DNA of 64,000 bases from Aporrectodea caliginosa (taxonomy: Eukaryota > Annelida > Clitellata > Crassiclitellata > Lumbricidae). Of this stretch, positions 34,401 to 64,000 are shown in pieces (position 1 is the stretch's first letter; the number at the start of each line of letters is the position of its first letter). Made by a program: the position numbers and the translations under genes. The stretch is taken from positions 1,432,001 to 1,496,000 of the forward strand of contig JACEVL010000160.1 in assembly GCA_020284085.1 (NCBI GenBank). The letters are read 5' to 3'. A model generated the notes under the pieces. That model was not told where the DNA came from, made no database searches, and saw only the letters and a program-made list of their open reading frames with translations.

Positions 34401-37400
34401 TGATTTTTTTTTCACAGTGGAGGACAACGCAAGAGTATGAGTGTTGAAAGGTCAGATTTAAATAATAAATACATTACCAGTAATTTCATATTATTTGGCA
34501 ATGAAGGTGAGTAAGGTATGATAATAAAAATATGGTTGAATAAATAAATACCATTGTATTTTGTGAGTTCGTAATTTATTGTTTAATTATCTAACATTAT
34601 TTAATAGCAGAGATAGAAGGATCAAGTGGAAATACTTTCTTAATAATGAAGTATTAGTTTCACATACAAGGATTCAAATTTAAAGTGCCTTGGCATGAAA
34701 TTAGAATTGTTGGTGTTTGAACTTTTTGGGTGAGCAAACATTGAAACTAGCCCGCAGTTCACTTTATTAATCTTTATAAGATTGCTTTTCATAGTTGTTC
34801 GTGAAGAGAAAAATGCTTGGCTCAATTGCATCAGTGTTTCATTAACAGTTTAAAGACAAGCTACTTTGGTTTCCCAATCGCTTTTAGTACACTCGCATCA
34901 TTAAAGTGTTAAGATAGTGAGAAATTCTTTGTTCATAATACATGCTGCCATTGTGTAATTAGTTGTATGTTAGTTTTGACTACTCAGAAGCATAAATTGC
35001 TACTATGGGTATCCTAAAGATTTAGAGAAGTATCTTTCGCCTTCAAAGCATTTTATCCTTTGCCTTTCAATTTTTCTCGTCCTCAATGAAACTTTCTCAA
35101 AGCATTTTATCCTTTGCCTTTCAATTTTTCTCGTCCTCAATGAAACTTTCCTTAGCAGCTCTTCTGCCCCTCCGTCTTGTCCCTCTTGCATCTGGACCTG
35201 TAACTATTCCTGGAGAACCCCTTTAACTTGATACAATGCTTGTGAATAAGCTGGTGCTCTGTGCTTAGCTTTAGAATAGCTCTTTAGAAATTTGGAGTTT
35301 ATGATTACGATTATGAGATAAGTCGTTTGATTTTGATGTTTCAAGAACTTTTAAGGAACACAGCAAGCCAGCAGAGTTGGAGGACATCTGCCGAGAGTTA
35401 TCACAGATGCTGGCCAATGATCTTCAGCATGAAGACCTAATGGTATCTTTGGCTAAATGCAGAATTTATTGTCTTGTCTTGTCTTGAACCGTCCTTGATT
35501 CGAGGATTGGCCGCACCATGGTCGATTCAGATTATAGATTCTGAATTTGTAGTATTGTAGTAGTGTACAAATTAAAGTTGTGTGATCATTTGCAGCATAG
35601 TACCATAGGCATAACTTTCTTTTGTAATGGTGGTGTGTGATCACCACAACTTTTAAAATTGACTGTTATGCAGTTCTATTGTGGTCTGTGTCAACTCATT
35701 AACGTTGTGAAGCAGAATGTAAGTATAATGTACTAGTTATTATATGCAAGTGACCTTAAAGTGGCCGACAAAGCATACTAAATTCGTACATACCACTGGG
35801 TTGGTGAAAGGGATGGGAGGAAGGAGGGGATTGGTCACCAACCATCACTTTGTAGGGCATAGTTATGCCCTTGCTTACTGCTTAGTACATATAATGTTTT
35901 ATGGGTTATAGTAGGTAATGGTAATTACACAGTGCAACTTGTTTGCAAGCTACCAGTAGCTTGGGAAACTATGATATAAGGTTTATCCTTTGTGCAGTGA
36001 GTATGTAAGCAAACAGGAAGTCTTGTGATATACCAATCCTCTGTTCCAGAGCTTTTGGTTCTCCTTTGTCATCTTGGTGACAAAGAGCTGGGCACTTGGA
36101 AAAAGTTGGAATAGATGGAAGATTTTTTTACTGAAGTCTGTAGCCCCAGAGACTGTTGAATCTCCATCGGGTTTCTACTTTTAGGTAGTTTATGAATTTG
36201 TTTTTCTGTCCAGGGTAAGACAGTGACGTTGAAACTTAAAACCGTTAAGTTTGACGTTCGAACTCGTGCGCACACCATTGGCAGCTACACAAAAGACTTT
36301 GATACAATCTTTGCTGCAGCACGTGATATACTTCGTGCAGAAATTGCAAGAGACTCTCCTGAGCCTCTCCGCCTTCGGTTAATGGGTAAGCGTTGAGCCT
36401 TTTTCTCAAGACTTTCATTAGTTGCCAGGTTTTTTTATCATAATGACCAACTGCTTTACATGTGGAAGACACCCTTGCCACTTCAATGGATGTTATGACC
36501 AGCTATTAATTGGCAGGGTAATGGTAATTATGTATAGAAACACATATGTATAATAGCGCTAAATACATGTATAATAGAGCTGATGCTTGTAGCTGTGGTC
36601 CTGGTCTATTACTGGATTAACCTTTTCTACAGTTACATTGAGGGGGAACTGGTGCAGTGGGGAATTTTCCCCAGAAGGAACATTTTGCTGAACTAGTGTG
36701 CAGATGCACTGCATGGAATACGCTAGTGATAAATACTTGTGTTAATGTTAACAGTATTAATGTTGAACTGGTGTTGTGTGTGCCTCAGCTAAAACATTCT
36801 TCAACCATTATTATGGCCACAACTCTGAGAACTCTCCTAGTAAATATATTTAAATACTAGTGTTAATGTTATTAATGTTGAATTAGTGTTGTGTGTGTGT
36901 GCCTCAGCTAAAACATCCTTCAACCATTATTATGACCATACCTCTCAGGACTGTGCTAAGAATTGTGTTTATGTGCAATGTGTGATGTTCCAGGTGTGCG
37001 TATGTCTTCCTTGACAACAATTTCAGAAGAAAGTCATCAAAGCCAGAGCACAATTACATCACTACTTGAACGAATTAAACGTCAGAAAGGCAGCGACACG
37101 AAAGACGCAATAGTCCTGATGGACACACCGTGGTCACCGAAGAAACAGTCGGAAATTAGAACTCAGTCGGAGTCTGCAAGCAGCAGCAGCAATAAATGTA
37201 GTTTAAAAAATTATGGTTTTACCGTTGGTAGTGAAGATGCTTTGCCTTCTCACAGTTCTGACATGAACAAAACAGTTTCATCAGCGGCCGTTGAGGATAC
37301 ACATGTTAATTTGACTTTAGAGTCGAACCTATCGTGTTTCGATACAAATGACAGTTGTGCTTCAAGTGATGCGAACTGTGAAAGTCTCGGTCAGTCACGG

Positions 37401-38400
37401 ACTTCCGGTGATTTAAATTTAACGACTTCAGGCGAACCGACGTCCTTTGCACATCTCGAATGCCCGGTTTGTGGAGTGACAAAGAAACTCTGGGACTTGA
37501 ATGAATTCAATCAACACATCGACATTTGTCTCAACCAGGAGATGGTACGTGATATCTTGACCAACCAGAAGAAACCATCGTCACCAAACAGGCTAGTATG
37601 AGGACACTCTTTTGAAATTAAATTAAATGGTCCATTGCTGGCATGGCATGACAAATCTGCTGTGTGTCCCTTGTTTAGCATGACCTGATTGGTTTGTGCT
37701 TATCAGTTGAACTTGTGCAGTGCATCATAGTAATGGTGGTGCTTTGGTAGAATTGCTAGGACTTGATTCTGGTGGTGTTGTAGAGTCATTAAAAATCTCG
37801 ACAGCTGCTAAATACTCCCACTGCATATTGGTCAAGATCTGACCGTTATTACTTAGGGACCTTGAGCTAGCCCTTCAATTAGTTGATGCTTTGTCATTAG
37901 TTAGTGCACTTAATAAATGCATAATAATAATAATAATAGCAATAGATGCCGATACTAATGCCTCTTTAGAATATCACAAAACACTGCACATTCATGGTCA
38001 TGTTTCATTGATCTACACAAAAGTAACTTGAGGTAGGTAAGAATGTATGCCAAGCACTGCCACTTGCATCAGTGCACATGTCTAGGGGAAGATTATTCCA
38101 ATCTGAGGGTGAAATTGCAATGACTTTCCATTGCAGTTGCAGTTGAGGGAACAGTATGATGAAGCATAGGGCAACTGTTGTTCATGTAGTAATATTACAT
38201 GTTGTTCATGTAGTAATATTATATGTTGTTCATGTAGTAATATTACATGTTGTTCATGTTGTAATATTACATGTTGTTCATGTAGGTCTGCTGGGTCTTC
38301 AGCCAAGCGCCGTAAGGTGGAGCCATCAACCGGAACAACGTTGCACAGGTTCTTTGGATCACAGTCAATGGGAGAGAACAAAAAGGCTGAACAGGGCTGA
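28481..38400 (+). CDS. POLK: DNA polymerase kappa, complete, 13 coding exons
   Basis: Exons: 28481-28640, 29549-29632, 30115-30233, 30557-30709, 31182-31476, 32348-32500, 33116-33240, 33550-33716, 34418-34450, 35346-35442, 36214-36385, 36994-37591, 38286-38400. Phases are consistent throughout and give 756 aa (human POLK 870). It is a Y-family polymerase that copies past bulky minor-groove lesions in the nucleus. An N-clasp ([19 protein letters not shown]) precedes the palm. Catalytic acidic residues lie in [12 protein letters not shown] (D143) and [12 protein letters not shown] (D234, E235). The helix-hairpin segment [12 protein letters not shown] and the little-finger domain follow. There is one UBZ finger (C676, C679, H694, C698), a KRRK nuclear signal at 726-729 and a C-terminal PCNA-binding-like TLHRFF at 737-742. 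Human POLK has two UBZ fingers; only one is seen here. ATTTCAG just before the ATG hints at an upstream non-coding exon. The last intron needs a GC donor. Confidence 0.95.
29755..29928. repeat. degenerate ~20-bp minisatellite in POLK intron 2
   Basis: Repeated variants of TACAGTAGAGTATAAACG-type units, about eight to nine copies with drift. Confidence 0.7.
30242..30460. repeat. GACT-based minisatellite in POLK intron 3
   Basis: Begins eight bases after the exon 3 donor. GACTGACT units alternate with longer units (GAATGGTAGACTGAATGACT occurs twice). Confidence 0.8.
31757..31883 (+). repeat. LINE 3'-end fragment, copy 1 of a 127-bp pair
   Basis: Almost identical to 42080-42205 (AGACAATTAAACTTTAGGAT through CAACACGTAAT). 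Contains the GGCACTATATAAAATTG motif typical of LINE 3' ends in this window. A related end lies just upstream at 31687-31725. Confidence 0.7.
31930..32175 (-). mobile_element. LINE C-terminal fragment in POLK intron 5
   Basis: On the minus strand [15 protein letters not shown]...[10 protein letters not shown] matches the C-terminal signature of L2-like proteins. It is followed by a TTTATATAGCAC-type end and an ATTC tail at 31930-31942. Confidence 0.6.
32607..32820. mobile_element. MITE with perfect 43-bp inverted repeats, POLK intron 6
   Basis: 32607-32649 and 32778-32820 are exact inverted copies starting GTAAAAGAGATGGCTTGAG. The 128-bp loop contains a second hairpin (ACACTTGTG...CACAAGTGT, about 32668-32696). 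Perfect arms imply recent insertion or gene conversion. No clear target duplication. Confidence 0.8.
32915..32978 (+). repeat. CR1-like LINE 3' end with ATT tail
   Basis: CAAGCTGCGGCCATGTCAAC...AGAATAAACGAATATTATTATT matches the 3' ends at 52530-52594 and 61220-61280; only the extreme 3' end is present. Confidence 0.65.
33849..33985 (+). other. POLK: candidate frame-shifting (poison) exon in POLK intron 8
   Basis: A fully open 137-nt segment sits between an acceptor (TATTCTTTAG) and a donor (GAATG/GTAATT) in the intron between exons 8 and 9. Read in the phase delivered by exon 8 it has no stop ([12 protein letters not shown]...). Because 137 is not a multiple of three, exon 9 would then be read out of frame and stop at a TGA within its first 23 bases. 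Inclusion would truncate the protein before the little-finger domain is complete. Its use is untested. Confidence 0.4.
34842..34912. mobile_element. tiny (~70-bp) palindromic element
   Basis: Ends TTAACAGTTTAAAGACAAG and CATTAAAGTGTTAA are imperfect inverted copies around the conserved core TTGGTTTCCCA. It is one of several copies; see 42680-42743. Confidence 0.55.
35042..35152. repeat. 54-bp unit present twice in tandem
   Basis: TCAAAGCATTTTATCCTTTG and the following sequence to AATGAAACTTTC occur twice without change. The unit lies at the start of a LINE 3' fragment in POLK intron 9. Confidence 0.85.
35153..35325 (+). mobile_element. LINE 3'-end fragment in POLK intron 9
   Basis: Contains GAATAAGCTGGTGCTCTG...TTTGGAGTTTATGATTACGA, shared with 63405-63525 and the split copy at 22764-23312. 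It ends about 20 bp before POLK exon 10. Confidence 0.65.
38172..38285 (+). repeat. 24-bp tandem repeat forming the last POLK splice acceptor
   Basis: Four to five units of CATGTAGTAATATTACATGT plus TGTT. Each unit contains TTGTTCATGTAG (one variant CATGTTG). The final unit ends in the AG used by POLK exon 13 at 38286, so several equivalent AG sites line up upstream of it. Confidence 0.85.
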
Positions 38401-41168
38401 AGGAAAACTTTCTCTTGGTTCAGACGCTGGAGTAAATCATATTGAATGCTAACGTTCTGCTAAAAAAACCTAGACAGCAACACTAACATTTAATGCAATC
38501 TTGCGCTTTTTGCTAAGGGAATTTTGTTTTCAATAATTTATTAAATTTATTTATAGTTGTGTATTTGTCAATGCTTTGGCAATAACAAGACATCATGGAA
38601 TTACCACTGTACTGGCTAATTGTTAAAAAAACCATCGTGAGAGAAAATACAAACAAGTTAGGCCAAGCTTAAAGAAGAGAGCTTTGCAAGAATGCTCACA
38701 ATTGAGAAATTGATAAGAAGCAGACTACCCACATAGAAATTTGTACAGAAATCAAATGCACTTCTCTTGTGATGTTGCACAAGCTTTCCAAAGTGCATTA
38801 CTAACATACCTTGGTCAAAATATCCATTTTTACTTTTTACTCATTTTTACTAGCAAAAAACCGATGCCAGGAAGATACAATTGAATTAAAAGTGGAAAAA
38901 CTAATTATACATGCCTAACTAGTTGACTGATGCCAAGTGTAACAACAAAACTAGAAGAGTTTATTCTGGATAAATGTCTTTAAATGACCCAGCATTACTG
39001 AAAACTATGCTACACCCTTTGACATAAATGGAAGCTAAATGCAAATTTTTGAACACGCATTGTAAATGAAGCAGTACACCATAGGAAATAGACCTAATTG
39101 ATATTTAACAGCTTTTATATTGATCTATGTTATTAATACTTATAATGGCCATTTACTCCACATTACAAGCTGTGTTTTTAAGTCCACAGTGAATATTTCT
39201 GTAATATAGTTTCAACCGACTTATTAAAGTTGTAATAACCATATACGAATAACGAGCTTTAAAATGGCCATCTATGTTAAAAAAAAGTATTTTCTAACAA
39301 CCATTATAGCCATTCTCTCTGTCTCTCTCGTACAAATATTCTCTCTCCAAATGCAGAAACCTGCAACACAGAATAAATAACATAATACACAAATTATGTG
39401 CTCAGACTCTCTTCCTGTACTCTTCCTTCTCTATTAAGCCACAGTTGCAATACTTAACAGCGGACACTGGTAAAATATTCTTTTAGAAATTTGCGTGAAA
39501 ATACCACATCAAAATATTATGGTAACACCAATTTTACTAGTAATACCACAGTCAAACATGATCTGACAACTATATTAATTGCGATTTAGAATGTAATTAG
39601 GTTACAATACAATACTGGTAACCAGATCATAAACTTAACTCTTGGTTTCCCACCAAGTGCCCTTTACATCCTTGAACAGATCTGTTGTTTTGGGTGAGAC
39701 TCGAGACCTTTTTACACGCACGGGAAGCTTCTCGGACTAGTTTCCTTAGGTGGGGTAAAATCTTCCTTATGTAACTTTAGACTGCAACCCAAAAGCTGAC
39801 TTCACATGGCTGAAATGCTACATTGGCCGATCAGATGTGTGCAAATAAAAAGCCCTGCCAAGCCTCTTAGTAAACTATTCCAACACGAGAAAAATAAAGC
39901 CACGAATAAATCAAACTACAGAACCATCTAGAGTAACTACGTGATAAAAGCACATCACAAAACTTGTGCAGAGTATTGATTTATCTAAACAATCTGAATA
40001 ATTTGAATCTCTTACTGCATATTTGCTGATTCGCTGAAAACAAGCTTTTTGTATTGTGGCCGTTAAAAAAGTTTCAAGGATGTCATGGGACCCAAGTGGG
40101 CAGCCCCTTATTATCATATGATTATAATATTATAATACAGATGCAACGAAACGAGTTACAAAGAATTCCTTTAAACAGCACATACGCAACAGCACATAAC
40201 TTTACTGGAAACTCCTTACAATGTTAACTTTGGGGCCATATGTATCAAACCATAATAGTGTTAAAGTGAGGTAATTTTCCATGGCTGATTCTGTTTTGAG
40301 ACCATTCTGTATCAGAATTAAAGTTACAATAATTGCATCACATGGATGTTTTAGTTACACATTTAGAAAGAGATGTTAAGTGCAAAATGTTGCATTAAGC
40401 ACTAAATAACCTTTTAGAAATCTGTAATTTTGACAGAATGTTGAAATTAGTTATTCAAATGAATCGGTACACAGTCCACTTATTCAGCTTACATTAGCAC
40501 AGATAAGTCATGATTTTTCGGAGAACTAATCACAGTTTTATTTGATACAACATCACGGACCGTAACTCGTATCAACTATCGACTATAAAATCATAAATGT
40601 GGCCAAAGTATGCTAAAAGTCAGAAGTCCGTTTTCAGCATGAAACAGCACTTTACAAAAACATTACAACTACAATAATATGGATGAAACAAAACAAGTAG
40701 TAGGCAAAAACATGACTTTAGGTTTCACATGAACATGATTGAGACTACATTGATCACACAAAAATTCTCTTGTGATAAGTTCATTCCCATTTTTGAGTGG
40801 TACAGCTCTTGGAGTTTTGCAAACATGATTGTTGTACATTTAAAACTGATTACGCACACACAAACAAATGTCTGCTCGCACCATTTAAAATGTCAATCCA
40901 CGTTTTAAAAGCTTCCATCCAACGACTGTAGCCCAGTAGTTTTAAACAATAATACACAGCCACGGCAGCATTGTCTTCTGTACTTTGCCTCCCAGAAGTA
41001 TTTAGCAAAGAGAAAACAGCGGAAGCTCTGGCATTAGCTTCAACTTAGCAAGGAGCATTCCCAGCAAAGACTATAAAACAATTTGTAACATGAAGTGTAT
41101 GGATAGGTTTGGCATTGACGTAACTTCGGAAATATTTTGATGGAGAGAAATGCTTAAGGAGTGCACGC
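38401..41168. other. 3' regions of the convergent POLK and ZFR genes
   Basis: No further coding exon recognised. An ATTAAA on plus (38540-38545) could end POLK. AATAAA on minus occurs at 38551-38546, 38542-38537 and, nearer the ZFR stop, 40542-40537. If the distal minus signals are used, the transcripts would meet tail to tail. Confidence 0.5.
38537..38551. terminator. opposed poly(A) signals between POLK and ZFR
   Basis: Within 15 bp there is an ATTAAA on plus and two AATAAA hexamers on minus (as TTTATT). Sequence evidence only; actual cleavage sites are unknown. Confidence 0.35.
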
Positions 41169-60558
<19,390 letters not shown>

Positions 60559-60780
60559 CTTTGCGTGTTCTCAACGCCACAGACTACAGTTGATGCACAG
60601 AGGATGCTACATGCTACAAGTGACGCATTAGTTGCACTTTACCGCCATCTGGCACGTGACCGAATGGAACTTAAGCTGACCCTTAACGTAGTGGATCCGT
60701 TCACGCCCCGGGCGTTATCGGATCCCCAGTACTACAATCACGCCCGTCGCGTTATTGGCTAAAGCCTGTCACGCTTAAGC
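60559..60780 (-). promoter_or_regulatory. ZFR: ZFR promoter region
   Basis: Sequence immediately upstream of the ZFR ATG is richer in CpG than its surroundings. It has a CACGTG E-box at about 60653-60658 and an inverted CCAAT (ATTGG) at about 60755. No TATA box is apparent. The plus-strand frame here is a shadow of exon 1 and promoter sequence. Confidence 0.45.
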
Positions 60781-61009
60781 TTCTCAACCGCAACTTTCCG
60801 TATTACGCTTAAGATCATTATTGTTCGATCATGGTTTTATTGAGTTAGGTGGGGAACATTTCTGATAAGTCTCTCTTGAAGTGGCACTATATAAATTTGC
60901 AATTATACCATTACCATTACCAACGCATGATTATAAAATCAACCAGAATCGTAATATCTTATTTAATTTAAATTTCAGCTCATTCACATACTTAGAGGAA
61001 TTCGACGAT

Positions 61010-61290
61010 CATGCCACTTCTAGCCCAGTTTCTACCAGAGTCCCGGAGTCACAGCTATAATCTACGAACTCGAGTCCACGGGTACAAACTGCCTCCAAAG
61101 GATGATAGGAATTTTATTCCCAGAATGCTGTATAAGAACATATACTGACAGTATTGTGAAGCCCACAATATTAGGCCACGCTGGCTAGCCGCCTCAGAAT
61201 ATGCCGCATAATGCACTATTGCTTGTTGAAGTTGCGGCTGTGTCAGCTTGATTTTTCTTGAAATAAACGAATATGTGATGATTCTAATCT
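61010..61290 (+). mobile_element. CR1-like LINE C-terminal and 3'-end fragment
   Basis: SYNLRTRVHGYKLPPKDDRN followed by FIPRMLYKNIY and a stop at about 61146-61148, then a 3' end with GCGGCTGTGTCAGCTTGATT and AAATAAACGAATATGTGATG. Confidence 0.75.
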
Positions 61291-61607
61291 CAATGAGGTC
61301 AGATAAGATTGGATTTTTAAATCCAACATCAGAGGTTAAATAAACTAGAACAGACAAACTCTGAAGTCCAGTGAAGACCTATGTGTACAATCTAAAGTAG
61401 GCTAGTTGGCGGTCAGAGCTTTACCTCGAATTCTGATTAAGAGAATCCTTTAACAGATCTTCAGTGGAAATGGTCAAATTTTTATGTATATACCTAAGTT
61501 TTTCTACTGCCACCGCCTGGCCTCGACCCTGCTCATGTTTCAGTGATTTTTAAAATGAGCGCCTTAATCAATTAATTACTATTACTTGCCTTGTCACATA
61601 GAGAGTA

Positions 61608-61700
61608 GAGGTAACAGCCTCCCTTGAGATGGTAACTGTGTAGAGATCCTGAGCAAGACCTTCACTCACAACTGCTCAGTGCCATCAATTGATACTTTGT
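61608..61700 (+). repeat. SINE body fragment
   Basis: GTGTAGAGATCCTGAGCAAG and CCTTCACTCACAACTGCTCA match the central block of the SINEs at 17398 and 56411. The tRNA-like head is not clear. Confidence 0.55.
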
Positions 61701-63181
61701 CATTATATAGGCCTAGTGGCAGTTAAAATGCACAATACTAGTATTTAGACCACAGCCTGTCTGGATGTGTATGTATGCATACCATGATACCTGGACAATT
61801 CTATAATGCCTTCTACCTTTAAACCAAGTTATTAATTGCTAACATATAATTATTAGCATAAAACAAGGCGAAAGAAAACAACCAGGACGTGATTGACGGT
61901 ATAAATTTTCCAGTGTAAGAGTTGTATAGCTGTGGAATGGCTGATAGTACATGTAATTATAATCTGAGCTATTGGACAGCATCACAGTATCTTCAGGATA
62001 TTGACCTGGTTACACAACCTGTTTTGGTGCACCATTGTTTGATGCCTTGTGCATTTGACACAGGCACGACAGAAGCTATAAATAAACAAAGCATTTAAGA
62101 AGTCTGGAATGGCTGACTATTTAGCATTCTTGGTTAATTTTGAGTGGATCTAACATCGATCAAATGTCTTCTGAACCACTTAAAACCCTCACTAGGTTAC
62201 ATAGCTGTTCGAAAGAACTCTTCAGTTTTAGAAGCGGCCCATCTAATCCGCTATGAAGGCATATATAGTGTTTGTATCAAAATAAAACTGATGGTATTTT
62301 GACTAGAAACCAAAGACAGTAATTAATATCTATCAGAGAGGATCAGTCAAATCAGTCGGGAAGAACAGCATGCCCGCATGCAACCCAGATAGGACTCAAA
62401 TTCCCATACGAGACATGTGTAGAGCCCAAATGAATAATGGCCAGGGTAACAATCAAAACCTATATTGGTGGTAGGCTATATATGGTACAAGTTCCACCCA
62501 ACGGTTAGGGTTAGGAAGAACACAAGTGAATATATATGTCCAATACTTTTATTGCTATGTATTCTGTAATGAGCTTTGCAATTACTCAATTACTTTACAA
62601 TAATAAAAATAAAAACTATTACAATAAAACTAAGAATTGGTTGAAGACTTGTCATTCCAGAAAAATGTTTCTAATTTTTATAATCCTGAGGTATGAAATC
62701 TACTTCAGGTAAACACAATATTTGATAACTACAAGAAAAATGGTGCATAAATGTACGTAAGGAGGGGAAGATGAAGTAAATCTCCCTTAATGTTGAGGGC
62801 AGACTGATGCCACTGATAGGACGTTATTACCTCTTTAATATTTACAGAGGCAAGTTAACAATGACTTCCACTAAGGCATTTTTATTCACAAATATTCAAC
62901 AGTTAATAGCTTGCAGTATATTACTTGATAGTGTTACAAAATCTTGTTTGTCAAGTATAACAATAAAATTTTAAAACGTGTTTCACAACAGCTTTGTGTC
63001 TAAATTTACATCTGCATGAACTGTCTCGGGTAACTGATTGTTAAAACTGTATACATGTACAACTGAAATCATGGAATGTCAGGGCATGGCCTATGAATAC
63101 AAATAATTCATTAAATCCATTGGTTTAGCAATTACAATTAGTTAGCTTTGATTAATCAATTGATTCTAGATTAGTTTTTCT
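61700..63181 (-). other. mostly featureless; possible 3' UTR of the gene ending at 63182
   Basis: No further exon seen. Minus-strand AATAAA signals at 62886-62881 and 62553-62548 could end the transcript whose stop lies at 63182. A LINE-end-like fragment is at 62038-62085. Confidence 0.35.
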
Positions 63182-63286
63182 CTATCGTGACACTGTCCGA
63201 TTTACAGGAATCTCAGTAGAAGTGATTTCCACAGTTTGGAATGACCAGAAGCGAATCCGCGGCTCATACCGGAGCACCATCCACGT
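63182..63286 (-). CDS. candidate last coding exon of a gene entering from the right edge
   Basis: On the minus strand, after a strong acceptor (CTGTTTTGTTTTAG), 34 codons read TWMVLRYEPRIRFWSFQTVE and ITSTEIPVNRTVSR to a TAG. The other two frames close quickly. I do not recognise the family with confidence. Downstream AATAAA signals fit a 3' UTR. Confidence 0.4.
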   Translation of the reverse strand, partial: TWMVLRYEPRIRFWSFQTVEITSTEIPVNRTVSR

Positions 63287-63389
63287 CTAAAACAAAACAG
63301 AAGAATGCATCACATCCAAACACAACACATACCTCATCTGATCCTCCACCTTCCAATTCTCGATCTAAACGACACCCATCTTAACAGCT

Positions 63390-63525
63390 ACTCTCCTCTC
63401 GTACCTCCGTCGGACTACCCTTTTGGACAACCCCGCTGACTCGATGCAGTGCTCATGAATAAGCTGGTGCCCTCCGCTTGGCTTTGAAGTGGCGCTTTAG
63501 ATGTTTGGAGTTTATGATTACGATA
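63390..63525 (+). mobile_element. LINE 3'-end fragment
   Basis: GAATAAGCTGGTGCCCTCCG...TTTGGAGTTTATGATTACGA, the same 3' end as at 35190-35325 and 22764-23312. Confidence 0.65.
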
Positions 63526-63534
63526 CCCTAGTAC

Positions 63535-63880
63535 AGCATGTATGTATGTAGTGAGGTGAATACACCTATAAGTCCGATATGCATATATGTCTGTACGTTT
63601 GTGTGTGTGTATACATGTATGTATCTAGCATGCATGTATATACAGCATGTGAATGCAGTACAATGTATGTATGAAGGTAGGTATGTATGTGTAAATATAA
63701 GTGTGTAGGTAAATGTGTATATATGTATGCATGCATGAAAGCATGTATTTATAGATGTATTTATGTGTGTATGTATGTATGTATGTGTTTCAAGCAAGCT
63801 TGCATACAAGCATGTATGTATGCACATATTTATATAAGGATGTGTGCAAGTGTATATGTATGTATGTATTCCGTTTTATT
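63535..63880. repeat. TATG/TGTA simple-repeat region
   Basis: Irregular ATGT, TATG and GCATG units over about 345 bp, giving spurious Cys/Tyr/His-rich frames on both strands. Confidence 0.85.
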
Positions 63881-64000
63881 GTAGCCGTTTAACACAAGCT
63901 CTTTTGATTATATAATAAAATGTCTTCTAGCAGAACGAAAATGAAGTGAAATAATTTTACAGATACACTGAAGTGGGTTCATGGTAATAGGTTAAGAGCC

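Noticed and set aside
38172..38285. CRISPR-like direct repeats
   Set aside because: Units abut with no unique spacers and the context is a eukaryotic intron.
38156..38452. 98-codon frame with repeated VVHVV
   Set aside because: Translation of the 24-bp tandem repeat in a frame different from POLK exon 13.
63182..63286. similarity of the terminal exon to the TMEM231 C-terminus
   Set aside because: Only a short RIxxFxFQ-like resemblance; too weak to assign a name.
63528..63884. Cys/Tyr/His-rich frames on both strands
   Set aside because: Simple TATG/TGTA repeat translated in either direction.

Overview
The window is eukaryotic, from an intron-rich, repeat-rich, AT-rich animal genome. The cellular genes are split into many short exons with GT-AG (occasionally GC-AG) introns, and the intergenic and intronic DNA is full of LINE fragments, tRNA-derived SINEs and short inverted-repeat DNA transposons. 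The L2/CR1-like LINEs, the MAP1-like first exon, the multi-finger C2H2 gene, DNA polymerase kappa and ZFR together point to a non-vertebrate metazoan, most likely a marine invertebrate. I cannot name the phylum from sequence alone.

Layout. 1-7 kb: sparse, with a probable first coding exon of a MAP1/futsch-like gene on the minus strand (6797-6938) and its CpG-rich promoter; the region below it is probably its first intron. 7-15 kb: accessory DNA, with a 1.73-kb non-autonomous hAT element (8534-10263) carrying a nested SINE, then an ORF1/gag-like reading frame running into a decayed CR1-like reverse transcriptase that is itself interrupted by a hAT MITE and a 5'-inverted L2-like LINE. 15-19.2 kb: a probable first exon of an unidentified gene (15911-16058) with a decayed tandem copy, SINEs and a minus-strand LINE. 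19.7-21.5 kb: a single-exon C2H2 zinc-finger gene. 22-27 kb: two inverted copies of a MITE with 11-bp target duplications, one interrupting a LINE end and the other interrupted by a LINE with a 593-codon RT frame. 27.4-28 kb: an element whose ends are arrays of a 14-bp motif.

28.5-38.4 kb (+): a complete 13-exon DNA polymerase kappa gene (756 aa). 41.2-60.6 kb (-): a complete 21-exon ZFR gene (843 aa). The two genes converge, with opposed poly(A) signals overlapping near 38.54 kb. Every exon junction listed was checked for reading phase. Each gene has one apparent GC-AG intron. 63.2 kb (-): a candidate last exon of another gene that enters from the right edge.

The cellular genes are unrelated in function: translesion DNA synthesis (POLK), double-stranded RNA binding and RNA processing (ZFR), a probable transcription factor (zinc-finger gene) and a probable microtubule-binding protein (MAP1-like). 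I see no operon-like organisation, CRISPR array or prokaryotic system. The most unusual content is structural: novel-looking small inverted-repeat elements, nested insertions with readable target duplications, a candidate frame-shifting exon in POLK, and a splice acceptor embedded in a tandem repeat.
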